Of a DNA stretch of 64,000 bases, positions 35,275-44,763 are shown piece by piece. Source of the stretch: Chitinophagales bacterium (lineage in GTDB: Bacteria; Bacteroidota; Bacteroidia; Chitinophagales; Saprospiraceae). Position 1 is the first letter of the stretch; the number at the start of each line of letters is the position of its first letter. The DNA is taken from contig JAFLBO010000004.1 in NCBI GenBank assembly GCA_017303475.1, forward strand, positions 1 to 64,000, read 5' to 3'. A program made the translations under genes and the position numbers. The notes below the pieces were generated by a model that did not search any database, was not told the DNA's origin, and saw only the letters and a list, made by a program, of their open reading frames with translations.

Positions 35275-38200
35275 TTATTGCTTAATCAACTGTCCCTGCG
35301 TTTCCAGGCTTGGGGTATACACTTTCCAGGAATACACGCCAGCGGGCAATGGAGCTACCTCGGGCAGCGGGAATTCCTGAGCGCCTTCCCGAAGCTCGAA
35401 TTCGCGGAAAAACAGCATCTGGCCGAAGGCATCGAATACGGCCACGCGGCATTTATCCGCTTTTTCTGCTTGTACAGACAGCGTTACGCCACCAGAGGCA
35501 GGGTTGGGTTGTACCGTAGCAGTAAGACCTGAAGCAAGCAAAGTCTTTGGATCATCGCGCCGGGCTGCGGGCGCCACTTGTTGCAGGCTGCATTCTTCTC
35601 CGTCCGGCTTCCAGGCGGCGCCATCGAGCAGTTGGTGGTCAATCCACAGCGGCAATGCGCCTTCTGCGCCACCGGACAGTACTTTGAAGTTCAGATGAAA
35701 CAATGTGCTGCCTGGCTGGATGAGCGTTTCAGCATCCGTCATCGGAATCCAGAGGGTACGAATCTCCCCTTCGGTAGCCTTTGACAGATTAAAATTGCCG
35801 GACAGGTAGGTTTCTACATCCCCCAAAGAAGGGCCAATCAACTCCAGGGCAGCAGGGTCAAAGCGTAAGCCTAATTGAATGGCTTCAATGGGATCGGTGC
35901 CGTTGTAGCGTATGGGTATGGTCAGGGTTTCGCCCGGTTGACGGCGTAGATTCGGCCAGCTTAAACCAAGTGTCGGACGGTCCTCTGGGCGATTACCTGT
36001 ACCGCTCAAGTTGACATCGCCAATTTTTACACCTATAAAATCATTGTTGTTAGATGGGAAACTGCGACAATTAGTCCATTCTGGAAAATTAGTTTGGAAT
36101 GGATTATTAGCATTGGGGAAGGAAAAATTTTTGTCCACAAAACGCCAGGAGGTATTATTAGGAAATAACGAAATTATACCAAGAATCAGTTTCCTAATCG
36201 TCACAATATCGAAGGTGGTTATGGAACCCGATTTATCTGCATCCGCAGCAATCATCTTATATGGAGAATTCAATGGTTCTAATCCCAGGATATGTTTACT
36301 GATCAATACCAAATCATAGGTTGTCACACCATTAAGTGGGTTGTCGTTTTTGGTTGGAACAACTTTTACTCTATTACAAGAAGTGCAGGCGGTGCAGGAG
36401 AATTGGTAGATACCATCTGCACCTGTTAAATCTGTGGCGGAGCAGGGAGCAGAGCAGGAGACTTCAGGACAATCAGATATATTTGGGTTTGAAACGATTA
36501 AGTCTGCTCCGCTCAAGGCTACGCTTACTGCCTCAACTTTCACCAAATCTTCCCGTTTAATTTCCCCTGTCAGCATAGTAGCCATCGCTCCGCAGAGTGG
36601 AAATCCGGTGGGTTGATCTATCACCGGGATACAGGCAACATCATTGCTTCCTACGTAGGTGATTCGGAGTTTTTTTAGTTTGACGCTTTCAATACAAGCA
36701 TTTTCAGGTGTATTGAGCAGTATCTCCATTTCTGCTTTATCATTCAAATAAAATAAGGGCGCATTTGGGTCATTAGTTTCATAACAATAAACAAAGCGTT
36801 TGCTATTAGTTACTTCCCAGCACGCCTTTGGGCCAGATCCAGAGGGCACAAAGCAGCCAATTGTACCACAATCAATATTAGTGGCTGGCCAGGTGGGGTA
36901 GTTAACTCCCGTAATGGCAATACCTGGCGCAGACCATTGAAATTCAAGTTCAAAATCAACTTTACTAAGTCGGATACTGGAGGGCGGAGCAGTAGTTCTC
37001 AGTCCAACTTTGACCTTGGAAGTGCCGCAATCAAGTCCTACGCCTTCAATCTTAAAGTGAATATTATCCGGGTTAACACAAGGTGCGTCGCCATTATTTG
37101 TATATGTACTGTTTGTTGCAGACGCATTAAGCGAGGTACATACGGTGTTCGGTGAAAGTCCGGTTTTGATTCGGGAACTGGAGGGCGCCGCACCGGAATT
37201 TACAAAAGAAAAAACCGCAGATGCTGCCAAATTTGACAATCCCGGCACTTTGAATTTTATTTCTCCAATAGTTGTCGTTTCTCCCGGGTTTAAGCTTATT
37301 CCGGCATTGGATCTTACATAATGGAGATTATTGGTGACAGGCCCTGAGCCACCACCAGTGGTAGATATTCTGGGGTTCAAATCCTGGGTAACCGGAAGGT
37401 CAACATTGGTAGTGACAGCGCTTACCATAAACTCCAGATAAGAAATAGTCATCGGAGCTGCGCCCAAATTTGTCAGTGTAATAGGTACTTTTCTTTCATC
37501 ACCTACCTGCACCTGAGTACCAAATTGCGCAAGAATGTTCTGGTTGACGGTACCAGTGAAATGTTGTGGATTTACTACCGCCGCCGCCATTGGAAACAGT
37601 CCATTTCTTCCAGCCAGGTTCACATTGGAAGAAGTCATATTACATTCTGGCAGCAACGGAGGGTTTGTATACCTTGTTTGACCAAAAGTAAAAAAAATAT
37701 TCTCTCCCGGATAGGCATTTACAATTACCGTAAACAGCTTTGCATAAGCGCATTGTCTGCCTTGCGGACAATTTTCAACCAATTGGCTGGGAAGATCTGT
37801 GTAGCTGAAAGTGATGCGGTTACCCGTACCATTGGGAAGCTGGGTTCCGCAATCCGGGCTATTGGGTTCCTGGTTGGCAAAACTGATGGTTACACTATTA
37901 CCGGTTGGAGTGAAAATGACTCTATTGCTCGTTGCCGGAATTTGCCATTTAGCGCCCAAACCGGTTTCAAAACAATTTTTGGTTGCATTCACATCAATGT
38001 GAGAAAACGGTGTATTATTCAAATTTAGCGTTACATCCAGCATGTCGTAATCCAGGTTGTAAGGAGCTTGAGGCCCTCCGGCTGCAACATCATTACGCAG
38101 ATATACGGTGTATGCCACCTGATTGAACCGGTCAAAAGTGCAATTTTCAGCTGAAAATGGACTACAACTATTTGTAGGAGTGGTTTCCCTAAGCACCTCT

Positions 38201-38475
38201 ACCCTCAAACGACTACAGGTAGCATCTTCACAAGGCGGATCCCCCTGAGCGGATGCTTTAGGCGTTGAGTGAAAAATAGCAAGTAAGAGCAGAAGCAAAA
38301 TTGCCCCCCCCCCCGTTTGTCCGAAAGAAACTTTTGTTAAACATGTAAGAGGAAATTTAAAATATGTAAAAAATGTGAACATTTTGTGTTTTAACTTGAA
38401 TAATACCATCCGGTTTAGCCTAAAATACGACTTGCCTACTCTGGTAAGAGCAGCCTTGAACTTGGCTATTGCCAT
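35275..38475 (-). CDS. T9SS cargo with dockerin-like and cohesin-like domains, poly-G signal region
   Basis: Up to 1066 residues. The N-terminal hydrophobic signal (AILLLLLLAIFHS, cleavage near KASAQ) is preceded by 50 basic/hydrophobic residues; ATG 38475 or the internal ATG at 38382 could be the start. The long central part has conserved-Cys beta domains. Residues about 708-775 (NDNPLNGVTTYDLVLISKHI, DADKSGSITTFDIVTIRKLI) are two calcium-binding dockerin-type repeats, ending in GVKIGDVN (about 819). About 838-960 (GETLTIPIRYNGTDPIEAIQ, LGLRFDPAALELIG) resembles a cohesin. The last 80 residues are a type A sorting domain (VQPNPASGGVTLSV). An 11-G tract lies directly before the signal core. 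Confidence 0.82.
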   Translation of the reverse strand: MAIAKFKAALTRVGKSYFRLNRMVLFKLKHKMFTFFTYFKFPLTCLTKVSFGQTGGGAILLLLLLAIFHSTPKASAQGDPPCEDATCSRLRVEVLRETTPTNSCSPFSAENCTFDRFNQVAYTVYLRNDVAAGGPQAPYNLDYDMLDVTLNLNNTPFSHIDVNATKNCFETGLGAKWQIPATSNRVIFTPTGNSVTISFANQEPNSPDCGTQLPNGTGNRITFSYTDLPSQLVENCPQGRQCAYAKLFTVIVNAYPGENIFFTFGQTRYTNPPLLPECNMTSSNVNLAGRNGLFPMAAAVVNPQHFTGTVNQNILAQFGTQVQVGDERKVPITLTNLGAAPMTISYLEFMVSAVTTNVDLPVTQDLNPRISTTGGGSGPVTNNLHYVRSNAGISLNPGETTTIGEIKFKVPGLSNLAASAVFSFVNSGAAPSSSRIKTGLSPNTVCTSLNASATNSTYTNNGDAPCVNPDNIHFKIEGVGLDCGTSKVKVGLRTTAPPSSIRLSKVDFELEFQWSAPGIAITGVNYPTWPATNIDCGTIGCFVPSGSGPKACWEVTNSKRFVYCYETNDPNAPLFYLNDKAEMEILLNTPENACIESVKLKKLRITYVGSNDVACIPVIDQPTGFPLCGAMATMLTGEIKREDLVKVEAVSVALSGADLIVSNPNISDCPEVSCSAPCSATDLTGADGIYQFSCTACTSCNRVKVVPTKNDNPLNGVTTYDLVLISKHILGLEPLNSPYKMIAADADKSGSITTFDIVTIRKLILGIISLFPNNTSWRFVDKNFSFPNANNPFQTNFPEWTNCRSFPSNNNDFIGVKIGDVNLSGTGNRPEDRPTLGLSWPNLRRQPGETLTIPIRYNGTDPIEAIQLGLRFDPAALELIGPSLGDVETYLSGNFNLSKATEGEIRTLWIPMTDAETLIQPGSTLFHLNFKVLSGGAEGALPLWIDHQLLDGAAWKPDGEECSLQQVAPAARRDDPKTLLASGLTATVQPNPASGGVTLSVQAEKADKCRVAVFDAFGQMLFFREFELREGAQEFPLPEVAPLPAGVYSWKVYTPSLETQGQLIKQ
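38304..38314 (-). repeat. homopolymeric G(11) tract in coding sequence
   Basis: Eleven C on the plus strand, read as ACG GGG GGG GGG GCA (T-G-G-G-A) in the cargo gene. It lies after both possible start codons and just before the hydrophobic signal core, so a one-base slip would abolish the whole protein. Confidence 0.9.
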
Positions 38476-38796
38476 CAGTCAATCTCTAAAAATACAAATG
38501 GGCAATTATCGAACGTTTGCAATATCAGCCCAAAAAATCTGGATTATATGGAAGCCAACGGTTTGGATGAACTATGCTGTACCGGGAGGCACAACCGGTT
38601 CTTTCAGGTTTCGAGAACAAAGATAATCCTCAACAATGATTCTCCAAATTAAATCAAAAACAAATCAAAGGAATGTCAGGATCCGGCAAATACCCCACAC
38701 ACCTGTCCACCAACGTACACCACAATGTCCGATATCGAACACTATGGTAATTCTAAATCATTGATAATCAGCATAAATCCAACTGGCACTTGCTTT

Positions 38797-39092
38797 GTGT
38801 TTTAGTGTTTTAGTGCGTTGGTGTTTTGGTGTTTTAGTGCGTTGGTGTTTTGGTGTTTTAGTGTTTTGGTGTTTTGGTGTTTTGGTGCGTTAGTGTTTTG
38901 GTGTTTTAGTGTTTTAGTGTTTTGGTGTTTTAGTGTTTTAGTGTTTTGGTCGTTGGTGCTGAGATCAGGTTCATTGTTTAATCATATAAAACTTAGCGCC
39001 TTCATGTCTTCGCGCCTTCGTGTCTTCGCGCCTTTGTGCCTTCGCGCCTTTGCGCCTTCGTGTACCCACGCCTTCGCGCCTTCTTGCATTCA
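38797..39092. repeat. GTGTTTTAGTG array followed by TTCGCGCC array
   Basis: 38797-38955 is an irregular array of GTGTTTTAGTG/GTGTTTTGGTG/GTGCGTTGGTG words. About 38998-39085 is an array of CTTCGCGCCTTCGTGT words. The first is the same family as at 18237. The remaining part of this 637-bp gap (38476-38796) shows no gene; it carries the upstream region of the poly-G cargo gene. Confidence 0.85.
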
Positions 39093-39112
39093 ACTTTCAG
39101 CCTTCAAAATAA

Positions 39113-41578
39113 ATGAGGAACCAGTTCAAAATCTCTTTCAGAAGTCTAGCCAAACAACCCGGGTTCACCGCCATTAACGTACTCGGATTGTCTATCGGAT
39201 TGGCGTGCTGTATGCTGATTGCCCTGTATATATACCACGAAACACATTTCGACCGGCACCATGAACGCCCTTACGAACTGTGTCGGCTGGGCACTACATT
39301 CATCAACCTGAACGGAGAAGATGCCGGCAAAGAGTTCCGCACCTTTGGCACCTCTGCACGCTTAGGAGAAGCGTTGAAAAACGAATTCGGCGAAATTGAA
39401 TCCTGCGCCCGATTGCTTTCGCTGATGGAACACGACAAAACCCTGATCCGCGTAATGGATGGGGGCAATATTGCAGCTTCCTACAACGAACCCAAGGGGT
39501 ATTTTGCCGATCCGGATTTCTTCGGGATGTTTAGCTACCAATTCCTTGAAGGAAATCCGGCAACCTGCCTGCGCGAACCCGGTACAGTGGTTATTTCAGA
39601 CGAACTGGCACACAAATTTTTTGGCAAACAACCCGCCGAAGGTCGCATTCTGAAAATAAGCTCCGGCTGGTTTGAGGGCGGAGAAATGGATTTTAAAGTG
39701 AGCGGGGTGTTTCAAACACCGGAAGCGCAAACCCAGATCAAAGGCCGGTTTTTCATGGCCATGCAAAGCGGCAACCTGAGTCAGTTCCTGCGCGAACAAG
39801 CCAATATGACCCGCAACAATATGTTCAATACGCATATTCGGTTGCGACCAGAAGCAAAAAGCAGTGATCTGGAAGCCAAAATCCCCGCTTTTGTGGAAAA
39901 ACACATGGGCGCCGACCTGGAAGACCGCGGAGAAAAACGCAAAATCTTTGCCGTGCCTATGCCGGAGGTTCACCTCTTTGATCTGGATACTGAAAAGTCC
40001 ACCGGTAAAAAAACCTACCTGTACATGCTCGGCTCCATCGCCCTGTTTACGCTGCTGATTGCCTGCGTAAACTTCATGAACCTGAGCACTGCCCGCTCCT
40101 CCAAACGCGCCGCCGAAGTAGGCGCCCGGAAATCGGTAGGCGCCACACAAGGACAACTGATGCAACAGTTTCTGAGCGAATCAGTGCTCATCTCGCTGTT
40201 TGCCTTCCTGATTGCCCTGGGACTGGTGCAACTGGCCCTGCCGGCGTTCAATAATTTTGCCGACCTCAAGCTTACACTCGATCCCGTTGGCAACCCCGCA
40301 TTGATGGGATCTTTCCTGGGCCTTACCCTGCTGACCGGTTTGCTGGCCGGCATTTATCCCGCTTTTTACCTATCGTCTTTCCGGCCGGTAGAAGTGCTGA
40401 AAGGGCATTTTGGCAACCGTTTTTCGGTCGTTTTTCTGCGCAAATCGCTCGTCGTTTTTCAATTTTTCATTTCTGCCGGACTCATTCTGGCTTCATTCGT
40501 TATTGGCGGTCAGCTGCGTTTTTTACAACAAACCGACCTCGGTTTTCAGCGGGATCAACAGATAGTGGTGCCCCTGCATTCGGATAACGCCATCAGGGCC
40601 AGCGCCAACCTTAAAGCCGAATGGCTTAAAGACAGTCGCGTGGCGGCAGTTGGCGCCACCCGTTTTTATCCGGGCATTCAGAATAATTCAGATTCCCGGT
40701 TTTACCGCAAAGGCCAATCAGCAGATCAGGGTGTAATGCTCCGGCGCAATTGGGTAGATACCGATCTGATGAAAACCCTCGATCTGAAGCCCGCTGCGGG
40801 CAGGTTGTTCACGCCGGAATTCCCGGGCGATACCCTGATGAAGGTGGTTATCAATGAAATAGCTGCACAAAAACTCGGATTTTCCACCCCGGAAGCGGCC
40901 ATTCAGCAGGAAATTCGGATCATGTACCAGCAACACGAGTTTCCGTACGAAATCGTAGGCGTGGTGAAGGATTTCCATTATGAAGACTTGCACAGCCCCA
41001 TTGCCCCCATCGCTTTTGAATTGAGTCCACGGCCCCAGCTCAACTACCTCATTGCACGCGCACAATCGGGCGCGCCGCTATCGGAGGTGGTGGCAGGCTT
41101 AGAAAGTAATTGGAAAAAACTGGTGCCCGGCGAGCCGCTGGAATATTCCTTCCTGGACGAAGACTTCCAGAAAAACTACAAATCCGATCAGCAAATGGCT
41201 GGTCTGATCGGCGGTTTTACCGGCATAGCCATCCTGATTTCCTGTTTAGGATTACTGGGCTTGGCCGCCTTTGCCGCCGAGCAACGCACCAAAGAAATTG
41301 GCATCCGCAAAGTGCTGGGCGCCTCCGTGCGCAACATATCCCAACTACTCATGCGCGATTTCCTGAAACTCGTATTGCTGGGCATACTCATTGCAGCTCC
41401 CGTTGCAGGATACCTCATGCAACAATGGCTCACCGATTTCGCCTACCGCATTGATTTACAATGGTGGATGTTTGTTGGGTCCGGCTTGGTAGCCCTCCTC
41501 ATCGCCCTGCTCACGGTAGGGGGGCAGTCAGTCAAAGCTGCCCTCGCCAACCCGGTCAAAAGCCTCAGAAGCGAGTGA
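39113..41578 (+). CDS. FtsX-like ABC permease (MacB type), paralogue 1
   Basis: 821 residues. The N-terminus RNQFKISFRSLAKQPGFTAI then a first transmembrane helix (about 20-42) starts a periplasmic MacB-type domain (about 50-285). Three to four helices follow (about 290-455), a second periplasmic domain, and a final helix set (about 690-800) with the FtsX motif EQRTKEIGIRKVLGASVRNI. This is the duplicated permease common in Bacteroidota. No ATPase gene adjoins, so a partner is needed in trans. Likely role: mechanotransmission, lipoprotein or peptide export. Its last codon runs into a GAGT microsatellite. Confidence 0.9.
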   Translation: MRNQFKISFRSLAKQPGFTAINVLGLSIGLACCMLIALYIYHETHFDRHHERPYELCRLGTTFINLNGEDAGKEFRTFGTSARLGEALKNEFGEIESCARLLSLMEHDKTLIRVMDGGNIAASYNEPKGYFADPDFFGMFSYQFLEGNPATCLREPGTVVISDELAHKFFGKQPAEGRILKISSGWFEGGEMDFKVSGVFQTPEAQTQIKGRFFMAMQSGNLSQFLREQANMTRNNMFNTHIRLRPEAKSSDLEAKIPAFVEKHMGADLEDRGEKRKIFAVPMPEVHLFDLDTEKSTGKKTYLYMLGSIALFTLLIACVNFMNLSTARSSKRAAEVGARKSVGATQGQLMQQFLSESVLISLFAFLIALGLVQLALPAFNNFADLKLTLDPVGNPALMGSFLGLTLLTGLLAGIYPAFYLSSFRPVEVLKGHFGNRFSVVFLRKSLVVFQFFISAGLILASFVIGGQLRFLQQTDLGFQRDQQIVVPLHSDNAIRASANLKAEWLKDSRVAAVGATRFYPGIQNNSDSRFYRKGQSADQGVMLRRNWVDTDLMKTLDLKPAAGRLFTPEFPGDTLMKVVINEIAAQKLGFSTPEAAIQQEIRIMYQQHEFPYEIVGVVKDFHYEDLHSPIAPIAFELSPRPQLNYLIARAQSGAPLSEVVAGLESNWKKLVPGEPLEYSFLDEDFQKNYKSDQQMAGLIGGFTGIAILISCLGLLGLAAFAAEQRTKEIGIRKVLGASVRNISQLLMRDFLKLVLLGILIAAPVAGYLMQQWLTDFAYRIDLQWWMFVGSGLVALLIALLTVGGQSVKAALANPVKSLRSE

Positions 41579-41695
41579 GTGAGTGAGTGAGTGAGTGAAT
41601 GGACTTGTTTCAAAAATCTGTGTGGAATCTGTGCGAAAAATCTGCGTAGAATCTGTGCGAAAAAATCCGTGTGAAACCCATCTGAGTGAACCCCA
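41572..41695. repeat. GAGTGAGT tract and AATCTGTGCGAAAA array
   Basis: The stop codon TGA is part of (GAGT)n, followed from about 41613 by three or four copies of AATCTGTG(C/T)GAAAA(A)TC(T)GCGTAG. The same pair of arrays follows the next paralogue at 44157, so both genes carry the same 3' tail. Confidence 0.85.
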
Positions 41696-41723
41696 ACTAT
41701 ACTAATCATCAAATCATATCCCC

Positions 41724-44165
41724 ATGATACAAAACTTTATCAAAATTGCATTCCGGGACCTCTGGAAACAAAAAGGACTTACCGCTATCAATATCCTGGG
41801 CCTGAGTATCGGTCTGGCATGTTTTGCCTTGTTTTTGTTATACACGGTGAATGAATTGAATTACGACCGGTTTCATGCTGACAGTGATCGTATTTACCGG
41901 GTATACCGCTGGACTGAAGCCATGCGGGGAGAAACTACAGAAGGCGATCCCTATCTGCCCATTCCGCTGGCGCCAGCGTTAAAAGCCGATTTTCCGGATG
42001 TAGAAAAAGCCGTGCGTTTGCGGGCCTGGGGAGAAGATTTCGTTCGCACAAATGGCATGGTTTCTCAAATGGATATCTATTTCGCCGATCCGGATTTTTT
42101 TGAGGTATTGACCTTCCCCATCAAATACGGCAATGCAGCCACAGCGTTGACAGAATTGAACAGTCTGGTACTCACAGAAAAAACGGCCCTCAAACTTTTC
42201 GGTGAATCAAATCCTATCGGACGCGTGCTGGAAATAAAAAACGGCGATCAGTTTATACCCTTCACTGTTTCTGCTGTAGCCGCAGATTTGCCCTCCAATT
42301 CCACCATAACCTTCCAGATTTTAGGCAATTTCGAGTGCCTGAAAAACAACCCCCGAATGGCCAAACGCTGGACCAATTGGAACCATTCGGCGTATTTCAC
42401 TTTCGTAAAACTACGGCCGGGTAGCAACCTGGCTAACGATGACGCCCGTTTGCTTCAGTTTCGTCGCAAATACTATCCGGAAGAAGAACAGGAACTCCGC
42501 AAGGAAGGCTTCTGGACCGCCTCGGGCGCGCCTATCACCTACCGCCTCCAACCCATCCGGCAAATGCATACCCAAACAATGGTGGCCGGAGGCGATGTGC
42601 CCCCGGTGGAACCGCGCAGCATTTGGACCCTCCTGGGTATCGCTACCGGCGTATTGAGCATTGCCTGCGTCAATTTCACCACTCTTGCTATCGGGCGCTC
42701 GGCCGGGCGCGCACGCGAGGTAGGCGTACGTAAAGTGATGGGCAGCGATAGACGGCTGCTGGTGGGTCAGTTTCTGACAGAATCCATGCTTTTGGCCACC
42801 ATTTCAGGCGTGTTTGGGCTGCTTTTAGCCAGGGCACTATTGCCAGCTTTTAATGAGCTGGCAGATCGGGAACTGATTTTTTCCCTGCAACAATTTCCCG
42901 AATTAGCCTGGTTCATCGGTGGTATTATACTGTTAACAGGCCTGATTTCCGGTATTTACCCGGCCATGGTGTTATCTGGCTTCCGACCGGTAGAAATCCT
43001 GAAAAGCAAGGTACGTCTTGGCGGCTCCAACCTGTTCACCAAATCGCTGGTGGCCGGTCAGTTTGTACTATCAGTAGGCTTGATGGTGTGCACTTTTGTG
43101 ATGTTGAAACAATTGTCCTTCATGCGCAGCAAAAACCCTGGATTTGATCGCGAAAATGTGGTGATGGTAGATGCTACAGGCGCAGATACCAAACGTATTT
43201 ATCCCTTGTTTAAGACGGCCGCTCAGTCTATTCCAGGTGTACAAGGAGTGGCAGGTAGCGAACTCGGCCTCGGCGCCGGACAAGGCTGGAGTCGCTCCGG
43301 CTGGAAGGATAATGGTGTACAACGCGAAGTGTTTGAATACTTTGTTGACAAAGACTTTATTTCCGTACTGAAAATGGAATTACGGGCTGGTCGAAATTTT
43401 GAAGCCGGCAACACCCTGGATACGGTAAATTCCGTGATCGTAAACGAATCGCTGGTGCGCAGCTTCGGCTGGACCAACCAATCTGCGTTGGGACAACAAC
43501 TTACCGGGTATTATGAAGATCCTAAAAAAGCACTTCCGGTGATCATCGGTGTAGTAAAAGACTTTAACTACCTGTCGCTAAAGCAAGATATACAGCCCCA
43601 GATGTTTCACCAGTTTTCGGATTATCAGCCTTTCCGGTTTTTTGTACGCATTGGGCCCGGCAACCCCTTCAAAACCCTGGATGCATTGAAGACCGCCTGG
43701 GCAAGTGCGGAGCCTGTGCTGCCATTCCGGTATCATTTTCTCGACGAGCGTCTGGATCAGTTTTATGCAGCCGAAAAACGTCTGGGCAACATCATCTCCT
43801 GGGCAGGAGGCATCTCCATTTTCCTGGCATGTTTGGGTTTGCTGGGCCTGGCAGCCCTTGCCGTAGTGAACAGGACCCGCGAAATTGGCATCCGAAAAGT
43901 GCTCGGCGCCAGTGTAGCCGGAATTACAGCCCTACTGGCCAAAGATTTCCTGAAACTCGTCCTGCTGGCCATTCTCCTTGCCTCCCCTATGGCCTATTAT
44001 TTCATGGATAAATGGCTGGCCGATTATGCCTTCCGTATCAAAATGCAGTGGTGGATGTTTGCAGGCGCCGGCGTATTAGCCATCCTGGTAGCAGCCTTCA
44101 CGGTGAGTCTGCAAAGCATCAAAGCGGCTCTGGAAAACCAGGTCAAAAGCCTCAGAAGCGAGTGA
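41724..44165 (+). CDS. FtsX-like ABC permease (MacB type), paralogue 2
   Basis: 813 residues with the same layout as the upstream gene: IQNFIKIAFRDLWKQKGLTA, first helix about 20-40, two periplasmic domains, FtsX motif NRTREIGIRKVLGASVAGI, and the same C-terminal VKSLRSE. The shared end and shared 3' repeats point to tandem duplication, though the middle domains have diverged widely, so probably with different cargo. No ATPase is nearby. Confidence 0.9.
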   Translation: MIQNFIKIAFRDLWKQKGLTAINILGLSIGLACFALFLLYTVNELNYDRFHADSDRIYRVYRWTEAMRGETTEGDPYLPIPLAPALKADFPDVEKAVRLRAWGEDFVRTNGMVSQMDIYFADPDFFEVLTFPIKYGNAATALTELNSLVLTEKTALKLFGESNPIGRVLEIKNGDQFIPFTVSAVAADLPSNSTITFQILGNFECLKNNPRMAKRWTNWNHSAYFTFVKLRPGSNLANDDARLLQFRRKYYPEEEQELRKEGFWTASGAPITYRLQPIRQMHTQTMVAGGDVPPVEPRSIWTLLGIATGVLSIACVNFTTLAIGRSAGRAREVGVRKVMGSDRRLLVGQFLTESMLLATISGVFGLLLARALLPAFNELADRELIFSLQQFPELAWFIGGIILLTGLISGIYPAMVLSGFRPVEILKSKVRLGGSNLFTKSLVAGQFVLSVGLMVCTFVMLKQLSFMRSKNPGFDRENVVMVDATGADTKRIYPLFKTAAQSIPGVQGVAGSELGLGAGQGWSRSGWKDNGVQREVFEYFVDKDFISVLKMELRAGRNFEAGNTLDTVNSVIVNESLVRSFGWTNQSALGQQLTGYYEDPKKALPVIIGVVKDFNYLSLKQDIQPQMFHQFSDYQPFRFFVRIGPGNPFKTLDALKTAWASAEPVLPFRYHFLDERLDQFYAAEKRLGNIISWAGGISIFLACLGLLGLAALAVVNRTREIGIRKVLGASVAGITALLAKDFLKLVLLAILLASPMAYYFMDKWLADYAFRIKMQWWMFAGAGVLAILVAAFTVSLQSIKAALENQVKSLRSE

Positions 44166-44300
44166 GTGAGTGAATGAGTGAGTGAGTGAGTGGGGGGCTT
44201 GCTTCAAAAATCTGCGTAGAATCTGTGCGAAAAATCTGCTGGAAATCTGCGCAAAAAATCTGCGTAGAATCTGCGCGAAACACCTGTGCGAAAAATCTGA
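44157..44300. repeat. GAGTGAGT tract and AATCTGCGTAGAATCTGTGC array
   Basis: Structured as at 41572: a (GAGT)n tract containing the stop codon, then tandem AATCTG(T/C)GCGAAA units to about 44300. Confidence 0.85.
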
Positions 44301-44352
44301 TCTCCCGGACTTATCTTAGCGTGACGTTCTTCACATCCAAAACAAAACGGCC

Positions 44353-44763
44353 ATGCATCCAATCATCAAAAACATCCTGGCAGTCATTGCCGGCATCACC
44401 GTGGGCAGCATCGTGAACATGGGCATCATCATGATCAGTGGCTCCATTATTCCGCCACCCGAAGGAGCAGATGTAACCACCGAAGAAGGCCTGAAAGCCT
44501 CCATGCATTTGTTCCAACCTAAACATTTCATCTTCCCGTTCCTGGCACATGCATTAGGAACCTTGGCGGGCGCCTTTCTGGCCGCCAAAATTGCCGCAAA
44601 CAACAACATACGTTTCGCCCTGGTGATCGGAGTGTTCTTCCTGCTGGGCGGAATTGCCAGCGTATTCATGCTCCCGTCACCTATGTGGTTTAATGTACTC
44701 GACCTTGCAGGCGCGTATATGCCTTTGGCCTATTTGGGTGGAAAATGGGCGTCTAAAGACTGA
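44353..44763 (+). CDS. small four-helix membrane protein of unknown function
   Basis: 136 residues. Four hydrophobic segments (about 8-32, 57-78, 85-105, 112-130) are separated by a short acidic loop (PPPEGADVTTEEGLKA). I do not recognise a named family. The 3' end overlaps by 11 bp a T9SS-domain remnant on the other strand. No operon partner is evident. Confidence 0.65.
   Translation: MHPIIKNILAVIAGITVGSIVNMGIIMISGSIIPPPEGADVTTEEGLKASMHLFQPKHFIFPFLAHALGTLAGAFLAAKIAANNNIRFALVIGVFFLLGGIASVFMLPSPMWFNVLDLAGAYMPLAYLGGKWASKD

Noticed and set aside
37374..37384. GGTTCAAATCC, a tRNA T-loop-like motif
   Set aside because: No acceptor, D or anticodon stems around it, and it lies inside a continuous protein-coding frame.
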